This document shows, piece after piece, positions 1 to 9,765 of a DNA stretch of 64,000 nt. The translations under genes and the position numbers were made by a program. Source of the DNA: Nostoc sp. XA010 (lineage in GTDB: Bacteria; Cyanobacteriota; Cyanobacteriia; Cyanobacteriales; Nostocaceae); contig NZ_JAIVFX010000007.1 in NCBI RefSeq assembly GCF_020829625.1, positions 131,344 to 195,343 of the forward strand, in the 5' to 3' direction. The notes beneath the pieces were generated by a model. That model searched no databases. It was given only the letters and a program-made list of their open reading frames with translations, and was not told the DNA's origin. The first letter of the stretch is position 1. Each line of letters begins with the position of its first letter.

Positions 1-408
1 TAAGCCAGGTTTTGGTGTCAGGGTCATCTTTGAAGTTCTTGGCTAATTCTTCGACTGCTGTACTTCGCACATACTCATTATCATCCTGGGTAGCACGTTC
101 TTTGAGCCAGGTTTTGGTGTCAGGGTCATCTTTGAAGTTCTTGGCTAATTCTTCGACTGCTGCACTTCGCACATACTCATTATCATCCTGGGTAGCACGT
201 TCTTTGAGCCAGGTTTTGGTGTCAGGGTCATCTTTAAAGTTCTTGGCTAATTCTTCGACTGCTGCACTTCGCACATCGCTGTCACTATCCTGGTTAGCGC
301 CTTCTTTGAGCAAGGTTTTGGTGTCGGGGTCATCTTTGAAGTTCTTGGCTAATTCTCGAACTGCTGCACTTCGCACAACCCGGTCATCATCCTTAGTAGC
401 TTGTTGTT
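1..408 (-). repeat. 102-bp tandem repeat encoding 34-residue HEAT units
   Basis: Four consecutive 102-bp units start near 1, 103, 205 and 307. The first three are almost identical at the DNA level and the fourth is more diverged. In the coding frame each gives a unit containing ELAKNFKDDPDTKTW. Near identity of neighbouring units suggests recent duplication or gene conversion. The array continues past the window edge. Confidence 0.85.
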
Positions 409-2707
409 TGAGCCAGCTTTTGGTGTCGAGAGATTCTTGCCAGGTCGTTACAATTGCTGTGACTGCTTGAGTGCGAATTTCCTTAACTAGCTTAGTTTCT
501 TCTCCATATCGCTGGGGGTCATAATAGTACCAGAGGTCATATTTAGTTAAGTCTTTGAGCTTATTAAGTAATTTATTAGCCGTTGACACAATGACCGAGC
601 GATTTCTCACCTCTACAAGACACTTAGCTGCTAAAAAGAGATTGGCAAACTTTTCCCCTTCGCCATCTTGCGCCATTAAATAGTCAAGAATCTCTCCAAC
701 AAATCTTGGCTCAATCATTCCCGCAATTAGCAGCAAGACTTCATGCCAACTTTCATCTTGCCAGTGTTTGCCAAAAACTTCATTCTTCAGTTCCTCAATA
801 GTCAGCGTTTGCGTTTCCTTAAACTGCCAAACAAACTCCCAAGCACAGAAATATTCTAAAAATGTCCGATGCACAAAAGCATAATAATCTGCACCGAGGA
901 AACATAACATAAAGTTGCGAGTCCGTAGTTGATTAATCATCACCTTCGCAGCTTCTCTGGGTTTATCAAACTCTATGGTTTTGAGATAATCAGTCAGAAC
1001 TTTGACTAAATCATTTTCATTAATCAAATTACCTGCCAAACCTTTCTCACCAGTTTGCATAAGATAAGCAACCTGACGCAGCATCGCTTGCTTATCTTTA
1101 TAATCAATCGTTTTGGGATCTAACCTCTTATCTTCTGTCAAAGCGCGTTCCACATCCCATTGATGCAGCAACACCCGCGATGCTTGATCGTAAAGTGTCG
1201 CTCTATCTCTTGGTAGCTCTTGATTCCGATTAAGAATTGCCATCATCGTCAACAGCAGAGGATTTCCCGCCAATTCTGCAATAGATTTGGAAGCTTCAAT
1301 TCCTCTTTGTAGCCGTTCCCGTTTTCTCACCTTATCTACTGCATCGGTAAAAGTTAACTCATGCCAACGGTAGATAAAATCCTGAATTTGTTTTGAGTCT
1401 AAATCTTGTAATATAAAGTGGCGAAACTCAGCATTAAGCAATCGTTGCGGTTTATAGCCAATAATCCGAGAAGTGACAATTACCTGCACATCAGGATAGT
1501 CATTAGTAAAGCGATGAATATCAGTAATTACATCCTCTCGCTTACCAGGGTCAAATACCTCATCCAAACCATCAAACATCACTAAAGCATTACCAGCTTT
1601 TAATTTTTTATCTAGTTCAAGCTGATTGAGATGAGCAATTGCGCCACTACATTTATGGAAGAATTCTAGAAAATTATTGCACTCTTTATCTTCCCGTCGC
1701 CGCATATAAGTGCGTAATTCAATTAGCAACGGAATTGGTAATGATATAACATTATCCAGTGGTGACTCTGCCCAATTCAAAGCCAGAAATTGCAACAATG
1801 TAGACTTACCTGAACCAGGATCGCCCAAAATCACAATGTATTTATAATCTGGCTTTTTATTGACAACATCTATAACTGAACGGATCGGCTGTTCAAAATA
1901 AACTCGTTTGTGGCGTTCTAATTCTTCTAATTCCACTTCAGCTTATACTTGGTCACTTTCTCGCAGCCGTCTCAGATGTTCTTTAGGCAGTTCGTGAACT
2001 TGTGCTAAAACTTGATGAGTTTCCCGGACATTTTGAACAGTAAAAATCTGCCATAATTTAAGTTCGTTATAGGCATAGCCGCTAGTATCTAAGCTATCTA
2101 ATTTGAGATTGCCATAGCGTTCGCGGATTCCTTCTTGATATTTCACTAAATTAAAATCTACAATAACACCAGCAATTTCTTTGGTATTAATTTCAATATC
2201 AGATAAATTTTGCAATTCTAGGATATGCTGTAATTCTTTTGATTCTAAAAGGATTTCTTGCACTTGTGTAAAATACTGTTCTGTAAGTGATTGCCAGTTA
2301 AACTTAGATGGCAAAGTTTTTAATTGCAGCCTGTTCCAACTATCTTCTAGAGTTTTAGCGTCTAGAGATTCACAATTAATATCAAAAGCTTTACCAAGAA
2401 TTTCTGTAACCGACTTATCGCTGAGAAACTTCTTGATGTCTGTGGTGTACTCTTTAATCTCAATTTCAGCAAGTTTGCAACGAGCCTTTAACTGCTGCTG
2501 CATGAGTTGCAAAAATTCCTTTAACGCTTTACCAGCAGCAATTTCTATGTCTTCCTTCTTAAGTTTCTGGAAAATCTTGCCAGGGATGCCTTTTAATAAA
2601 TCTTTAGCCCAATCTTTAGCAGCATCTTTGGCTAAGTCTTCCAGAATGGGTTTAAAAATAAACCCGGCGGCCTGAGTTACACCCCAAATAGCTAACCAGT
2701 CCAGCAT
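1..2707 (-). pseudogene. NACHT NTPase with HEAT repeats, split by one in-frame stop (3' end outside window)
   Basis: Read on the minus strand, an N-terminal part of about 254 residues (ATG at 2707; an upstream ATG at 2749 is possible) ends at TAA 1945-1943. The same frame then continues without another stop to base 1. The second part shows a Walker A motif GDPGSGKST, a Walker B-like stretch VMFDGLDE and NACHT-type motifs, followed by 34-residue HEAT-like repeats running off the window. This is the layout of STAND/NLR-like NTPases, some of which act in phage defence; that role is inference. The continuous frame suggests one gene inactivated by a nonsense mutation. A separate downstream gene starting at GTG 1936 is the alternative. 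Confidence 0.75.
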
Positions 2708-2749
2708 AATACTCGCTTCTGTTGAAAGTTTGATTACGAGTATATCCAC

Positions 2750-3226
2750 TAGCTAGGGTAATGTTTACAGATTTTGGGGTTATTGCAGAAATATCACAGG
2801 GATCTCAAGAACCTCTCTCTAAATCTCTCTCCTAAAAGGAGAGAGACTTTGAATTTTCCCCCTTCCCGCGTCGGGAAGGGGGTTAGGTTTCGTGTTGGTT
2901 TTTTCAAACACAAACTTGGCTTTGTGACTTAGAAGTAATGCTGTTAAAACTCTTTGTATAATGCTTTTAGGCGAAGATAGGGTGGTGATAATTCCGTTAA
3001 GTGTGAAGAATTTTTTGGTTTAAAAGAGCGATCGCCCTGCCTTTCTTGGTAACTTTCGGTTCACCCATTTTTTGATGAGTTAAGAAAAATAAGAGTACAT
3101 AAAGATATTTTAAGTATTTTAAAAAACTAGTACCTCTGAGTTAACTTTGTGCAAACTCCCGCTAAAATCGGCTAGCCGAGAGTTCGGTGTAAGATAAATC
3201 ACTACAAAGCTAGAGGGAAGTTTAAG
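2750..3226. other. Gene-less stretch with dispersed repeat and gene relic
   Basis: This stretch holds a dispersed palindromic repeat (about 2815-2890: a TCTCCTAAAAGGAGA palindrome followed by a CCCTTCCCG/CGGGAAGGG palindrome). A related sequence occurs near 8541-8770. It also holds a relic of an MDR oxidoreductase gene (2899-3045). The last 100 bases should include the promoter of the downstream gene; no firm promoter motif was identified. Confidence 0.6.
2899..3045 (-). pseudogene. Relic of an MDR (quinone oxidoreductase-like) gene
   Basis: About 145 bases resemble the interior of the intact oxidoreductase gene at 5006-5950, specifically 5165-5310. Shared blocks include AATTCCGTT followed by TTTTGGTTT and GAGCGATCGC, with similar spacing, plus the upstream GCTGTTAA block. 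The fragment has no start and is only a small part of the gene, so it is a degraded partial duplicate or the remains of a paralogue. Confidence 0.6.
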
Positions 3227-4831
3227 ATGGTTGCATTTGCTTTAAAACCAACACAGATACTTGGAGGCATATTAGCCACATCGCTACTGAGTCTAATGTC
3301 CTTAGAGGTTCTTACCGCCGCCGCGTTGGGCAACCCGCCCCCTGCGTCTGTTGAAACTAAGGTTAAAGTGCCTAGTACAATGACCTCTGCGCCTTTTAAT
3401 ACCAATCGTTACTTGAAAGTGCCGCCCAATTTCTCCGCCTCTGTTTATGCTCGCATTAACAAAGCTCGCTTTATGGCAGTTGCTCCCAATGGGGATCTTC
3501 TAGTATCACAGCCAAGTACGGGTAAAGTATTAATTGTCCGGGCAAATGGCAGCAAAGACCCAATTATTTCTGACTTCGTGACAGGTCTACGCAGACCACA
3601 CGACATTGTGTTTCATAAGATTGACAACACCACATACGTTTATATCTCTGAGACTCATCAAATTAACCGCTTCATCTACAAATCTGGAGATATAGTCGCC
3701 AAAAATCGCCAAATCGTTATAACTGGCTTACCAGACAGCAGCACATCAGAACTCAAAGGCTCTTATGGTCACGAGCTAAAAAATATCGCACTTGATGCCA
3801 ATAACAAACTCTACGTGTCGATCGCCTCTACGTGCAATGCTTGCAAGGAAGATACTGTTAGTAACCCAAAACGCGGTGCGATTTACCAATACAATGCGAA
3901 TGGAACCAATCAACGGCTTTTTGCCCAAGGTTTACGTAATGCCGAAGGATTAGCATTCTTACCTGGCACAAATGACCTTTGGGTAGTGGTTAATAATCGA
4001 GATGAGATCCGCTATCCCTTCAACGATAGTAGTGGCAATTACGGTAAGATTATCCCCTCTTACGTAGACAACCACCCGCCAGAGGAGTTCACGAAAGTCC
4101 GAGATGGCGGTAACTACGGTTGGCCATTCTGCAACCCCAATCCTGACACGTCAGCTGGCCTCAACAATATGCCGTTTGACCGCGACTATGAGTTCAATCG
4201 TGATGGAAGTGTTAATTGCAATGCAATGGACAGGATTAACAAGGGTATTCAAGCCCATTCTGCTCCCTTGGGACTAACATTTTTACAAAATACTAAGTTC
4301 CCCAGCCTGTACTCAAGTGGGGCAGTGGCAGGGCTGCATGGTTCATGGAATCGGCAGAAGAAAACGGGCTACAAAATAGCTTACTTTCCCTGGAACAGTA
4401 CGACAAAGACTCTAGGAGAAGAGATGGATTTAGTCAACGGTTGGCTAGTTCCAACAACACAAAAAGTCTGGGGGCGACCGGTAGATATGGCAGTCGATCT
4501 GCAAGGTAATTTGTTAATTTCGGATGACTACAGTGGTACTATCTACAAGCTTTCCTACACGCCGCCAGGAGAGGTTAAGGTCTACAGAGATCCTAACTTG
4601 ACTGGAGTTTCCCAGTCTTTTCCTACAAGTCCAGGAGTATACAAAGCCATCGAAGGTGACTTAAATGTTGTAGGGAATGACGCTATTAGCTCATTAAGTG
4701 TACCACCCGGTAAAGTGGTACGTGTCTGCCAAAATGAAACTGGTGGTCGATGCCGTGAGTTTAGTGCTGGTGATTATAAATCTGTTGGAGCTGACTTCGA
4801 TAACATAATATCGTTTATACAAGTCAAGTAG
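3227..4831 (+). CDS. Secreted sorbosone/glucose dehydrogenase-like protein with C-terminal crystallin-like domain
   Basis: A 534-residue protein. The N-terminus has a hydrophobic segment (residues about 11-33) suiting a signal peptide. Residues about 60-445 form a beta-propeller of the PQQ-dependent sugar (sorbosone) dehydrogenase family, with GLRRPHDIVF, GLRNAEGLAF, GGNYGWPFC and GLHGSWNR motifs. The last 85 residues (from VKVYRDPNL) look like a beta/gamma-crystallin domain, often Ca-binding. A GAGGGAAG ribosome site lies just upstream of the ATG. Substrate and cofactor cannot be told from the sequence. It stands alone between a relic and a convergent gene. Confidence 0.8.
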   Translation: MVAFALKPTQILGGILATSLLSLMSLEVLTAAALGNPPPASVETKVKVPSTMTSAPFNTNRYLKVPPNFSASVYARINKARFMAVAPNGDLLVSQPSTGKVLIVRANGSKDPIISDFVTGLRRPHDIVFHKIDNTTYVYISETHQINRFIYKSGDIVAKNRQIVITGLPDSSTSELKGSYGHELKNIALDANNKLYVSIASTCNACKEDTVSNPKRGAIYQYNANGTNQRLFAQGLRNAEGLAFLPGTNDLWVVVNNRDEIRYPFNDSSGNYGKIIPSYVDNHPPEEFTKVRDGGNYGWPFCNPNPDTSAGLNNMPFDRDYEFNRDGSVNCNAMDRINKGIQAHSAPLGLTFLQNTKFPSLYSSGAVAGLHGSWNRQKKTGYKIAYFPWNSTTKTLGEEMDLVNGWLVPTTQKVWGRPVDMAVDLQGNLLISDDYSGTIYKLSYTPPGEVKVYRDPNLTGVSQSFPTSPGVYKAIEGDLNVVGNDAISSLSVPPGKVVRVCQNETGGRCREFSAGDYKSVGADFDNIISFIQVK

Positions 4832-5005
4832 CACCACTGACCGAATTTTGGATTTTGGATTGAATTGGCCAAAATCCAAAATTTAAAAAGTCCCAGAGCA
4901 AGCGAATTTAAACGTGAAAACAATTTTATTATCCAAAATCAAAAATTGAATTAACTGTGCTGCTTTTGGCGTTATTATCCTCGAATCAACTAAAAACTGC
5001 GATGT

Positions 5006-5950
5006 TTAGACAAGTTGCGCGATCGCAATTTTTCCCACTGCACGCCCAGTTTCGCTATAAGCATGAGCCGCCGCTAGTTGTTGTAAGGGATATGTGCGAT
5101 CAATCACCACACGAATTTTATCCGCTTCAATTAATTCTTTGAGAAAAAGCAAGTCTTTAACGTTAGGTTTCTCAAAGAGAAATTTCGCTTTTTGACCGGG
5201 AAGGAACGCTGTTAAGACGCTCTCTAACAAGACTTCAGGGCTGGGTAATGTGCTGATATAAATTCCGTTGGGTTTGAGGACTCTTTTGGTTTGTGAGAGC
5301 GATCGCTTACCCACTGCATCAAAGATAATGTCATACTGCACTGTATCTTGGGTGAAATCTTGCTGCGTATAATCAATCACGCGGTCTGCTCCCAAAGATT
5401 TCACCAAATCCAAATTTTTGGTACTGCTGACTCCCGTCACTACTGCCCCTAAAGCCTTAGCAATTTGCACTGCAAAAATCCCAACACCGCCCGCAGCACC
5501 ATTAATTAAAACATTTTGTCCTCTTTGAATATTTCCTTGATCTCGCAGCGCTTGTAGACATGTGAGCGCTGCTAAAGGCACAGCAGCAGCTTCTTCATAA
5601 GATAAATTCGTTGGTTTAAGCACCGCCAAGTTTTCTGGGATGGCTGCAAACTCTGCGTAACCTCCTCCAGGGAAGCTAGTACTGCCATAAATAGCATCTC
5701 CTGGTTTAAAGCGAGTAACTTGGGAGCCAACCTCTACAACTTCTCCCGCCACATCAAACCCCAGAATCTTTGGAAATTTGCTGCCGGTAATCAAACTCAA
5801 CATTCCTTGGCGAATTTTCCAATCAATGGGATTAACGCTACTAGCAAGAACTTTCACAAGTAACTGCGTTGGCTCAATTTTCGGCTGCTCCACATCTTCA
5901 TATTGCAACACTTCAGCGCCGCCATATCGACGGATAACCACTGCTTTCAT
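5006..5950 (-). CDS. NAD(P)H-dependent MDR oxidoreductase (zinc-less quinone oxidoreductase type)
   Basis: A 314-residue medium-chain dehydrogenase/reductase. The N-terminal GroES-like domain starts MKAVVIRRYGGAEVLQYEDV and includes SSVNPIDWKIRQG. The Rossmann domain has NGAAGGVGIFAVQIAKALGA at about residues 148-167, the usual NADPH-binding loop. The structural zinc cysteines of alcohol dehydrogenases are absent, pointing to a quinone-oxidoreductase or enone-reductase type. ATG at 5950 with AGGAGGAA upstream is a strong start. A partial relic of a similar gene lies at 2899-3045. Confidence 0.88.
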   Translation of the reverse strand: MKAVVIRRYGGAEVLQYEDVEQPKIEPTQLLVKVLASSVNPIDWKIRQGMLSLITGSKFPKILGFDVAGEVVEVGSQVTRFKPGDAIYGSTSFPGGGYAEFAAIPENLAVLKPTNLSYEEAAAVPLAALTCLQALRDQGNIQRGQNVLINGAAGGVGIFAVQIAKALGAVVTGVSSTKNLDLVKSLGADRVIDYTQQDFTQDTVQYDIIFDAVGKRSLSQTKRVLKPNGIYISTLPSPEVLLESVLTAFLPGQKAKFLFEKPNVKDLLFLKELIEADKIRVVIDRTYPLQQLAAAHAYSETGRAVGKIAIAQLV

Positions 5951-6464
5951 CGCATTCCTCCTGCTACCCTGTTTGACTGAATGAACTCAGACAGCTTATG
6001 ACTACAGTGTAGCGATGTCTAGGGCTACGCCTACGCATGGGAGTTAGCATTACCTTGCCCAGGCGATTAGAAATCTGGGCTATTACAGGCAAAACCCACG
6101 GAGGTGGGTTTCAAACTCTTGATTTAAAGTTTTACAACGTGTCTTGTTTTGCGCGTATCCCGGCTGAACCCTCAATAAAGGTTAAAAACCTTTATCGCTG
6201 GGTCTTGAAGCAACTGAAATAATGTATACATGATTAAATGTAAACAAGTGATTAATTGAAACCAGGGCGAACGCACGGTATTTCTGAAACCCTTACTGGG
6301 TAAGGATATTGACGAAAAAATAGGCTAAATTTAAAAACGCCGAAACCCTTGCTATTAAAGGATTCTTATACTTTAGATGCGTTTGCCCTGTAATTGAAAC
6401 CCTACACGAAATTCAGAAAAGGATTTTGAGAGTTTAACCAGAGAATAATGAAGCCAATAAATGT
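5951..6464. other. Gene-less stretch, 514 bp
   Basis: I see a small dispersed repeat (GGGCTACGCCTACGC near 6022) and a short hairpin AACCCAC-GGA-GGTGGGTTT near 6093-6111. Around 6250-6400 there are three loose occurrences of TTGAAACC or GAAACCC. No gene is supportable here. Confidence 0.5.
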
Positions 6465-7286
6465 TTAAATCGTGCCTATAGTGGCATAGCAGGAAAGGAG
6501 CCTTTTCTTGAAGGCGAACAACAGACTCACTAGCCCAAAGCCGAGAACACCAATTGATGAGTCAGGTTCTGGGACTGGTTCTGGGACTTCTTGTGGCATC
6601 GTATCGCAGACGTTGGAGACATTGTTGGTATCCAGCGTGACGGCACCATTTTGCGCCAAGGCTCTACCGCACTTAATGTTTGCGCCAGTAGTCAGGGTGA
6701 TGCTCGTGAGTGCTAGAATATTTCCCACGAACTGAGTGCCGGTGCCGAGAGTCGCAGAGCTGCCTACCTGGAAAAACACATTGGGAATGTCACCTGTGGT
6801 CGTGAGAACAGACGAGTTGCTTGCGGTCGTGAGGGTGCTTCCTATCTTGAAAACGAAGAGCGCATTGGGGTCACCTAAGTTGTTGAGCGTGAGTGTTCCC
6901 GTCAACTGAGCCGATGACATAAAAGAATAGACGCCAGGCGTGAGTATGAGTCCACCCAGATCCTGACTAGTCAAATCCATATTGCTACTCAAGCTTGCTA
7001 GAAATTTGTATGCAGTTGCGTTATCTACCTGAGCCTGAGCCGCGACTGCATCAGCGGTGAATATCGTTCCGGTCACGATCCCTGGAGGAAAGCCAGTGGC
7101 TGAAGAACCTGGGCTGACACCCAGATTTTCCGTGATGACAGACGATCCGGTGTTGGTCACCGTCGAGCCACCCAAGACCCCGAAGCTATTCGCCGTTCCC
7201 AGCATAGAAACAGAAGCGGCTTTTGCTTCCGCTTGAAAACTGGAGAATGCCACGATTCCCAAGACTATTGCGTACTTGTAGTTCAT
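6465..7286 (-). CDS. DUF3494 ice-binding-like protein with PEP-CTERM anchor
   Basis: A 273-residue exported protein. Residues 1-23 form a signal peptide ending near QAEAKAA. Residues about 28-228 match the ice-binding-like DUF3494 fold, with NSFGVLGGSTVTNTGSS near the start and GTGTQFVGNILALTSI near the end. The tail VPEPVPEPDSSIGVLGFGL followed by a hydrophobic segment and KKR is a PEP-CTERM sorting signal. Family members bind ice or act as surface adhesins; which applies here is not visible. It is flanked by long intergenic regions and is transcribed alone. Confidence 0.82.
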   Translation of the reverse strand: MNYKYAIVLGIVAFSSFQAEAKAASVSMLGTANSFGVLGGSTVTNTGSSVITENLGVSPGSSATGFPPGIVTGTIFTADAVAAQAQVDNATAYKFLASLSSNMDLTSQDLGGLILTPGVYSFMSSAQLTGTLTLNNLGDPNALFVFKIGSTLTTASNSSVLTTTGDIPNVFFQVGSSATLGTGTQFVGNILALTSITLTTGANIKCGRALAQNGAVTLDTNNVSNVCDTMPQEVPEPVPEPDSSIGVLGFGLVSLLFAFKKRLLSCYATIGTI

Positions 7287-7529
7287 TCTAAATTTTCCTT
7301 TCTAAGTCTTATCACTAGTAACTAAATTGTCTTAATAAAATAAGTATGCTCGAACCTCAAAGAAAAAAGTTGTGCTTTATTTAACCTTTATGCAATCTTT
7401 AGCATTGTATAAATACGTAATGAAGGTTCAGCAGAAATACCTGCAAAATGGGACACATTCTAAAGTTTGGTAACGTATGTCAATCGAAACTCTTGATATA
7501 TTGTTGTTTCAACACCAAACTTTACTTGA

Positions 7530-7583
7530 CTCCTTCTCCAGCTTGCCCATAAATAATCATTTATGGGCAAGCTGGAGAAGGAG
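7530..7583. repeat. Perfect 24-bp inverted repeat (6-nt loop)
   Basis: Arms at 7530-7553 and 7560-7583 are exact reverse complements around the loop TAATCA. The arms begin CTCCTTCTCCAGCTTGCCC. The palindrome lies directly 5' of a truncated xisI reading frame. A stem this long without mismatches suggests a recent mobile-element end or a strong transcript hairpin. Confidence 0.9.
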
Positions 7584-7825
7584 ACTCGCTATTTGTGGAT
7601 GGATAGGTTGGAATGGCGAATGCCTACGGCACACTACGCGATCGCCGCATTCACGGCTATCTAGTTCATATTGACCTGATTGATGGCAAAATCTGCATTA
7701 AACGGGATGGCACTGAAGAAGGCATTGCCGCCGATTTAGAACGGGCTGGAATTGCTAAAGAACATATCGTCTTTGGCTTTCGTCCACCTGAGTTAAGACC
7801 CTACACAGGCTATGCAATTGCTTAA
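7584..7825 (+). pseudogene. xisI: xisI-like gene remnant, truncated and frameshifted by a small-repeat insertion
   Basis: The frame ending at 7825 encodes the C-terminal half of an XisI-family protein: GYLVHIDLIDGKICIKRDG, TEEGIAADLERAG, HIVFGF, TGYAIA. XisI was named as an fdxN-element excision factor. About 22 nt around 7616-7637 (a copy of the genome's small dispersed repeat, GCCTACGGCACACTACGC) interrupt it. Removing them joins IGWNG directly to DRRIHGYLVH, the expected XisI sequence. The N-terminal half is missing and a 24-bp palindrome sits at the break. No partner xisH is next to it. Confidence 0.75.
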
Positions 7826-7886
7826 GGTGCGTAAGCGCAGCCCGTCGTAGACATCGCTCTTTAAAAGACAACAGCGAACATTCTCT

Positions 7887-8465
7887 TTATTCTTCAGTGG
7901 TAAATACAACACCTTCATAGAGCAATTCAATTGGGCATTCAAATTGAATGCTCGATAGAGTGACGATATCTCCACCCATGTAGGGATAGTAAAGCCACAT
8001 CCTACCCTCACCCCGACAGTAACGCTCAACGGAGATTTGTTCCGAGTCAATCAAGATATATTCTTGCAAACTGGGGATTGTGAGATAATAAGTAAATTTT
8101 TCACCCCGATCTTTCGCGCTTGTACCTGGCGAAAGAACTTCGACAATCAACTTGGGATGTTGAATAAAGTTGCGGGCATTGAGGTCTTGAGGGTCGCAAC
8201 TGACAATAACATCAGGATAATAGTAGCGACTCTGGGGAGTAAGTTGCATTTTCACACCTGACACATTCACTCGACAACCTCTAGAACGCAAATGAGGGTG
8301 TAAGGCAGTGTACAAGTTAAGTGCAATGTCATTATGGGGAATTGTACCGCCTGTGATAGCAAATACTTCGCCATTGGCATATTCATAGTGAATGTCTTGC
8401 TGAGGTTCCCATTCGAGATATTCCTCAACGGTCATTTTTGGCGGCTGTTGGGGGATGGCGATCAT
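7887..8465 (-). CDS. Uma2 family (DUF820) endonuclease-like protein
   Basis: A 192-residue protein from ATG 8465 (a longer frame reaches 8534 but lacks family sequence). It has MTVEEYLEWE, the EYANGEVFAITGGT block, PDVIVSCDPQD and KLIVEVLSPGTSAKDRGEK, typical of the cyanobacterial Uma2/DUF820 family with a PD-(D/E)XK-like core. Catalytic candidates are the Asp of PDVIVSCD, the Glu of VEVLS and a downstream Lys. These genes are very numerous in cyanobacteria and their cellular role is unknown. Confidence 0.87.
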   Translation of the reverse strand: MIAIPQQPPKMTVEEYLEWEPQQDIHYEYANGEVFAITGGTIPHNDIALNLYTALHPHLRSRGCRVNVSGVKMQLTPQSRYYYPDVIVSCDPQDLNARNFIQHPKLIVEVLSPGTSAKDRGEKFTYYLTIPSLQEYILIDSEQISVERYCRGEGRMWLYYPYMGGDIVTLSSIQFECPIELLYEGVVFTTEE

Positions 8466-9765
8466 AACTTCAGATTTTTTCACGCTTGGTTTGATTGTAG
8501 CCAAATAGTAAGCGCGGCTTCTGGAAAACCTCACTTCTATTTCTCTCTCCTTTTAGGCTACGGTGTACACACAAGTCTGAAATAGCTGATTAACCAAGGT
8601 TTTACCCCACCCTAGCCCTCCCCTTATAAAGGGGAGGGAACAAGATTTTACGGTTTCCCCCCTTGTAAAGGGGGGATTAAGGGGGGTAATTCGACTTGTG
8701 TATACACCCACCGTAGCCTAAAAGGAGAAAGACTTTGAACTTTCCCCATTCCCGACACGGGAATGGGGTTTTTCGTTAAGGTTTGTAGTAAGCAATTCAG
8801 AAAAATCATTGCGATCGCTCAATCATGTTAGATTATAGTTTGTTGTTTCTCTTAAACACAAAATCTCAGAGTTTCCTACCCATCTCCTCATTGTGGGAAT
8901 GAAAAAAAACGAGTTAAAAGTTAAGTTTTTTGAAAATTATATGCAGCAACACATCTATTTCCATTAGCTTCTACAGCTTACCAGACAAGGCTTAAAGGCA
9001 TAATTGAACATCCTTATCAAAGAAAAATTAAAAGAATATGAAGTGCATTTTTACCCTGAAAAAAATGATATGTTAGATACAGAATTAAATTTTGCACATT
9101 TATGGAGTAGAACAATATAGATTACTCCAGTTTTTCACCCTCAAACCCTTGGCATTTATTGCTTTTGACGGAATTTGAGGGCAATGTGAGTACACATTTA
9201 AATAACCCAAACCCAGTTACAAGTAGATTAAATTCCTTACTGGGATTGGGTTTTGACTGAGTACAAAGAAATCCTGAACCCCTATCTATAAACACTAGAA
9301 CCCCAACCAAAAAATACTAGAACCCCTACCCGAAAAAAACTTTTTTAATTCTTGTAATGCTTGAAGAATTAGGGTTTTTAGTATTTGAGTACAAACGTAA
9401 TAAATCCAATAAATTCTATCCTCGAGAGACGCAACATCTGGCGAGGAGACGGCTGCTATAAATCTTATATCGCCAATCACCTAACGCTCTGAAACAAAAC
9501 AAAGCGAAAAGTGAGTGGAGGGATGACATAGCACTATGCCTGAAGTGAAGAGAAGTCGCGGCTGTAAGCACAAATTCTACCCAAGAACCGAACGTTGACA
9601 CACCAGCCGAACATCAGATATCTATCGCCTGCCTTACTTGAAAACAAGTTGCCCGAACCCAAGGGTTTGCAGGAAGTGTGGAAGACGCGACTTCAATTCT
9701 GGGCATAGAGAGCAGCAACATCTCCCACAGTGGCAGCCAAGTCCACCGACCTTTTGCGAAACTCA
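8466..9765. other. Gene-less stretch upstream of nifB, 1.3 kb
   Basis: It contains a 145-bp MITE-like repeat nested in a palindromic repeat, a possible coding relic at 9008-9120 (36 codons including LKEYEVHFYPEKNDM, no start), and an imperfect inverted repeat with AACCCAAACCCAGT and ACTGGGATTGGGTT arms at 9203-9255. The 300-400 bp before nifB should hold its promoter; I could not assign motifs. No cnfR/patB or nifP gene is present here. Confidence 0.5.
8563..8707. repeat. MITE-like element, copy 1
   Basis: 145 bp bounded by GTGTACACACAAGT and ACTTGTGTATACAC (terminal inverted repeats). The interior has GGTTTTACCCCACCC, CCTCCCC/GGGGAGG and CCCCCCTT/GGGGGG palindromes. Essentially the same sequence occurs in inverse orientation at 35585-35728. 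It carries no ORF, so it would need a transposase in trans. It sits in the loop of a larger palindrome whose arms read CCTTTTAGGCTACGG and CCGTAGCCTAAAAGG. Confidence 0.85.

Noticed and set aside
12..470. Plus-strand 152-codon ORF with repeated SGSSLKFLANSS units
   Set aside because: It is the antisense shadow of the 102-bp HEAT repeats; the minus-strand frame has protein family sequence, this one does not.
6240..6430. Possible CRISPR repeats (loose TTGAAACC occurrences)
   Set aside because: Too few copies, irregular spacing and no conserved full-length repeat; no cas genes in the window.
9008..9120. Start-less 36-codon frame upstream of nifB
   Set aside because: Looks faintly protein-like (LKEYEVHFYPEKNDM) but has no start or recognised family; mentioned only as a possible relic.
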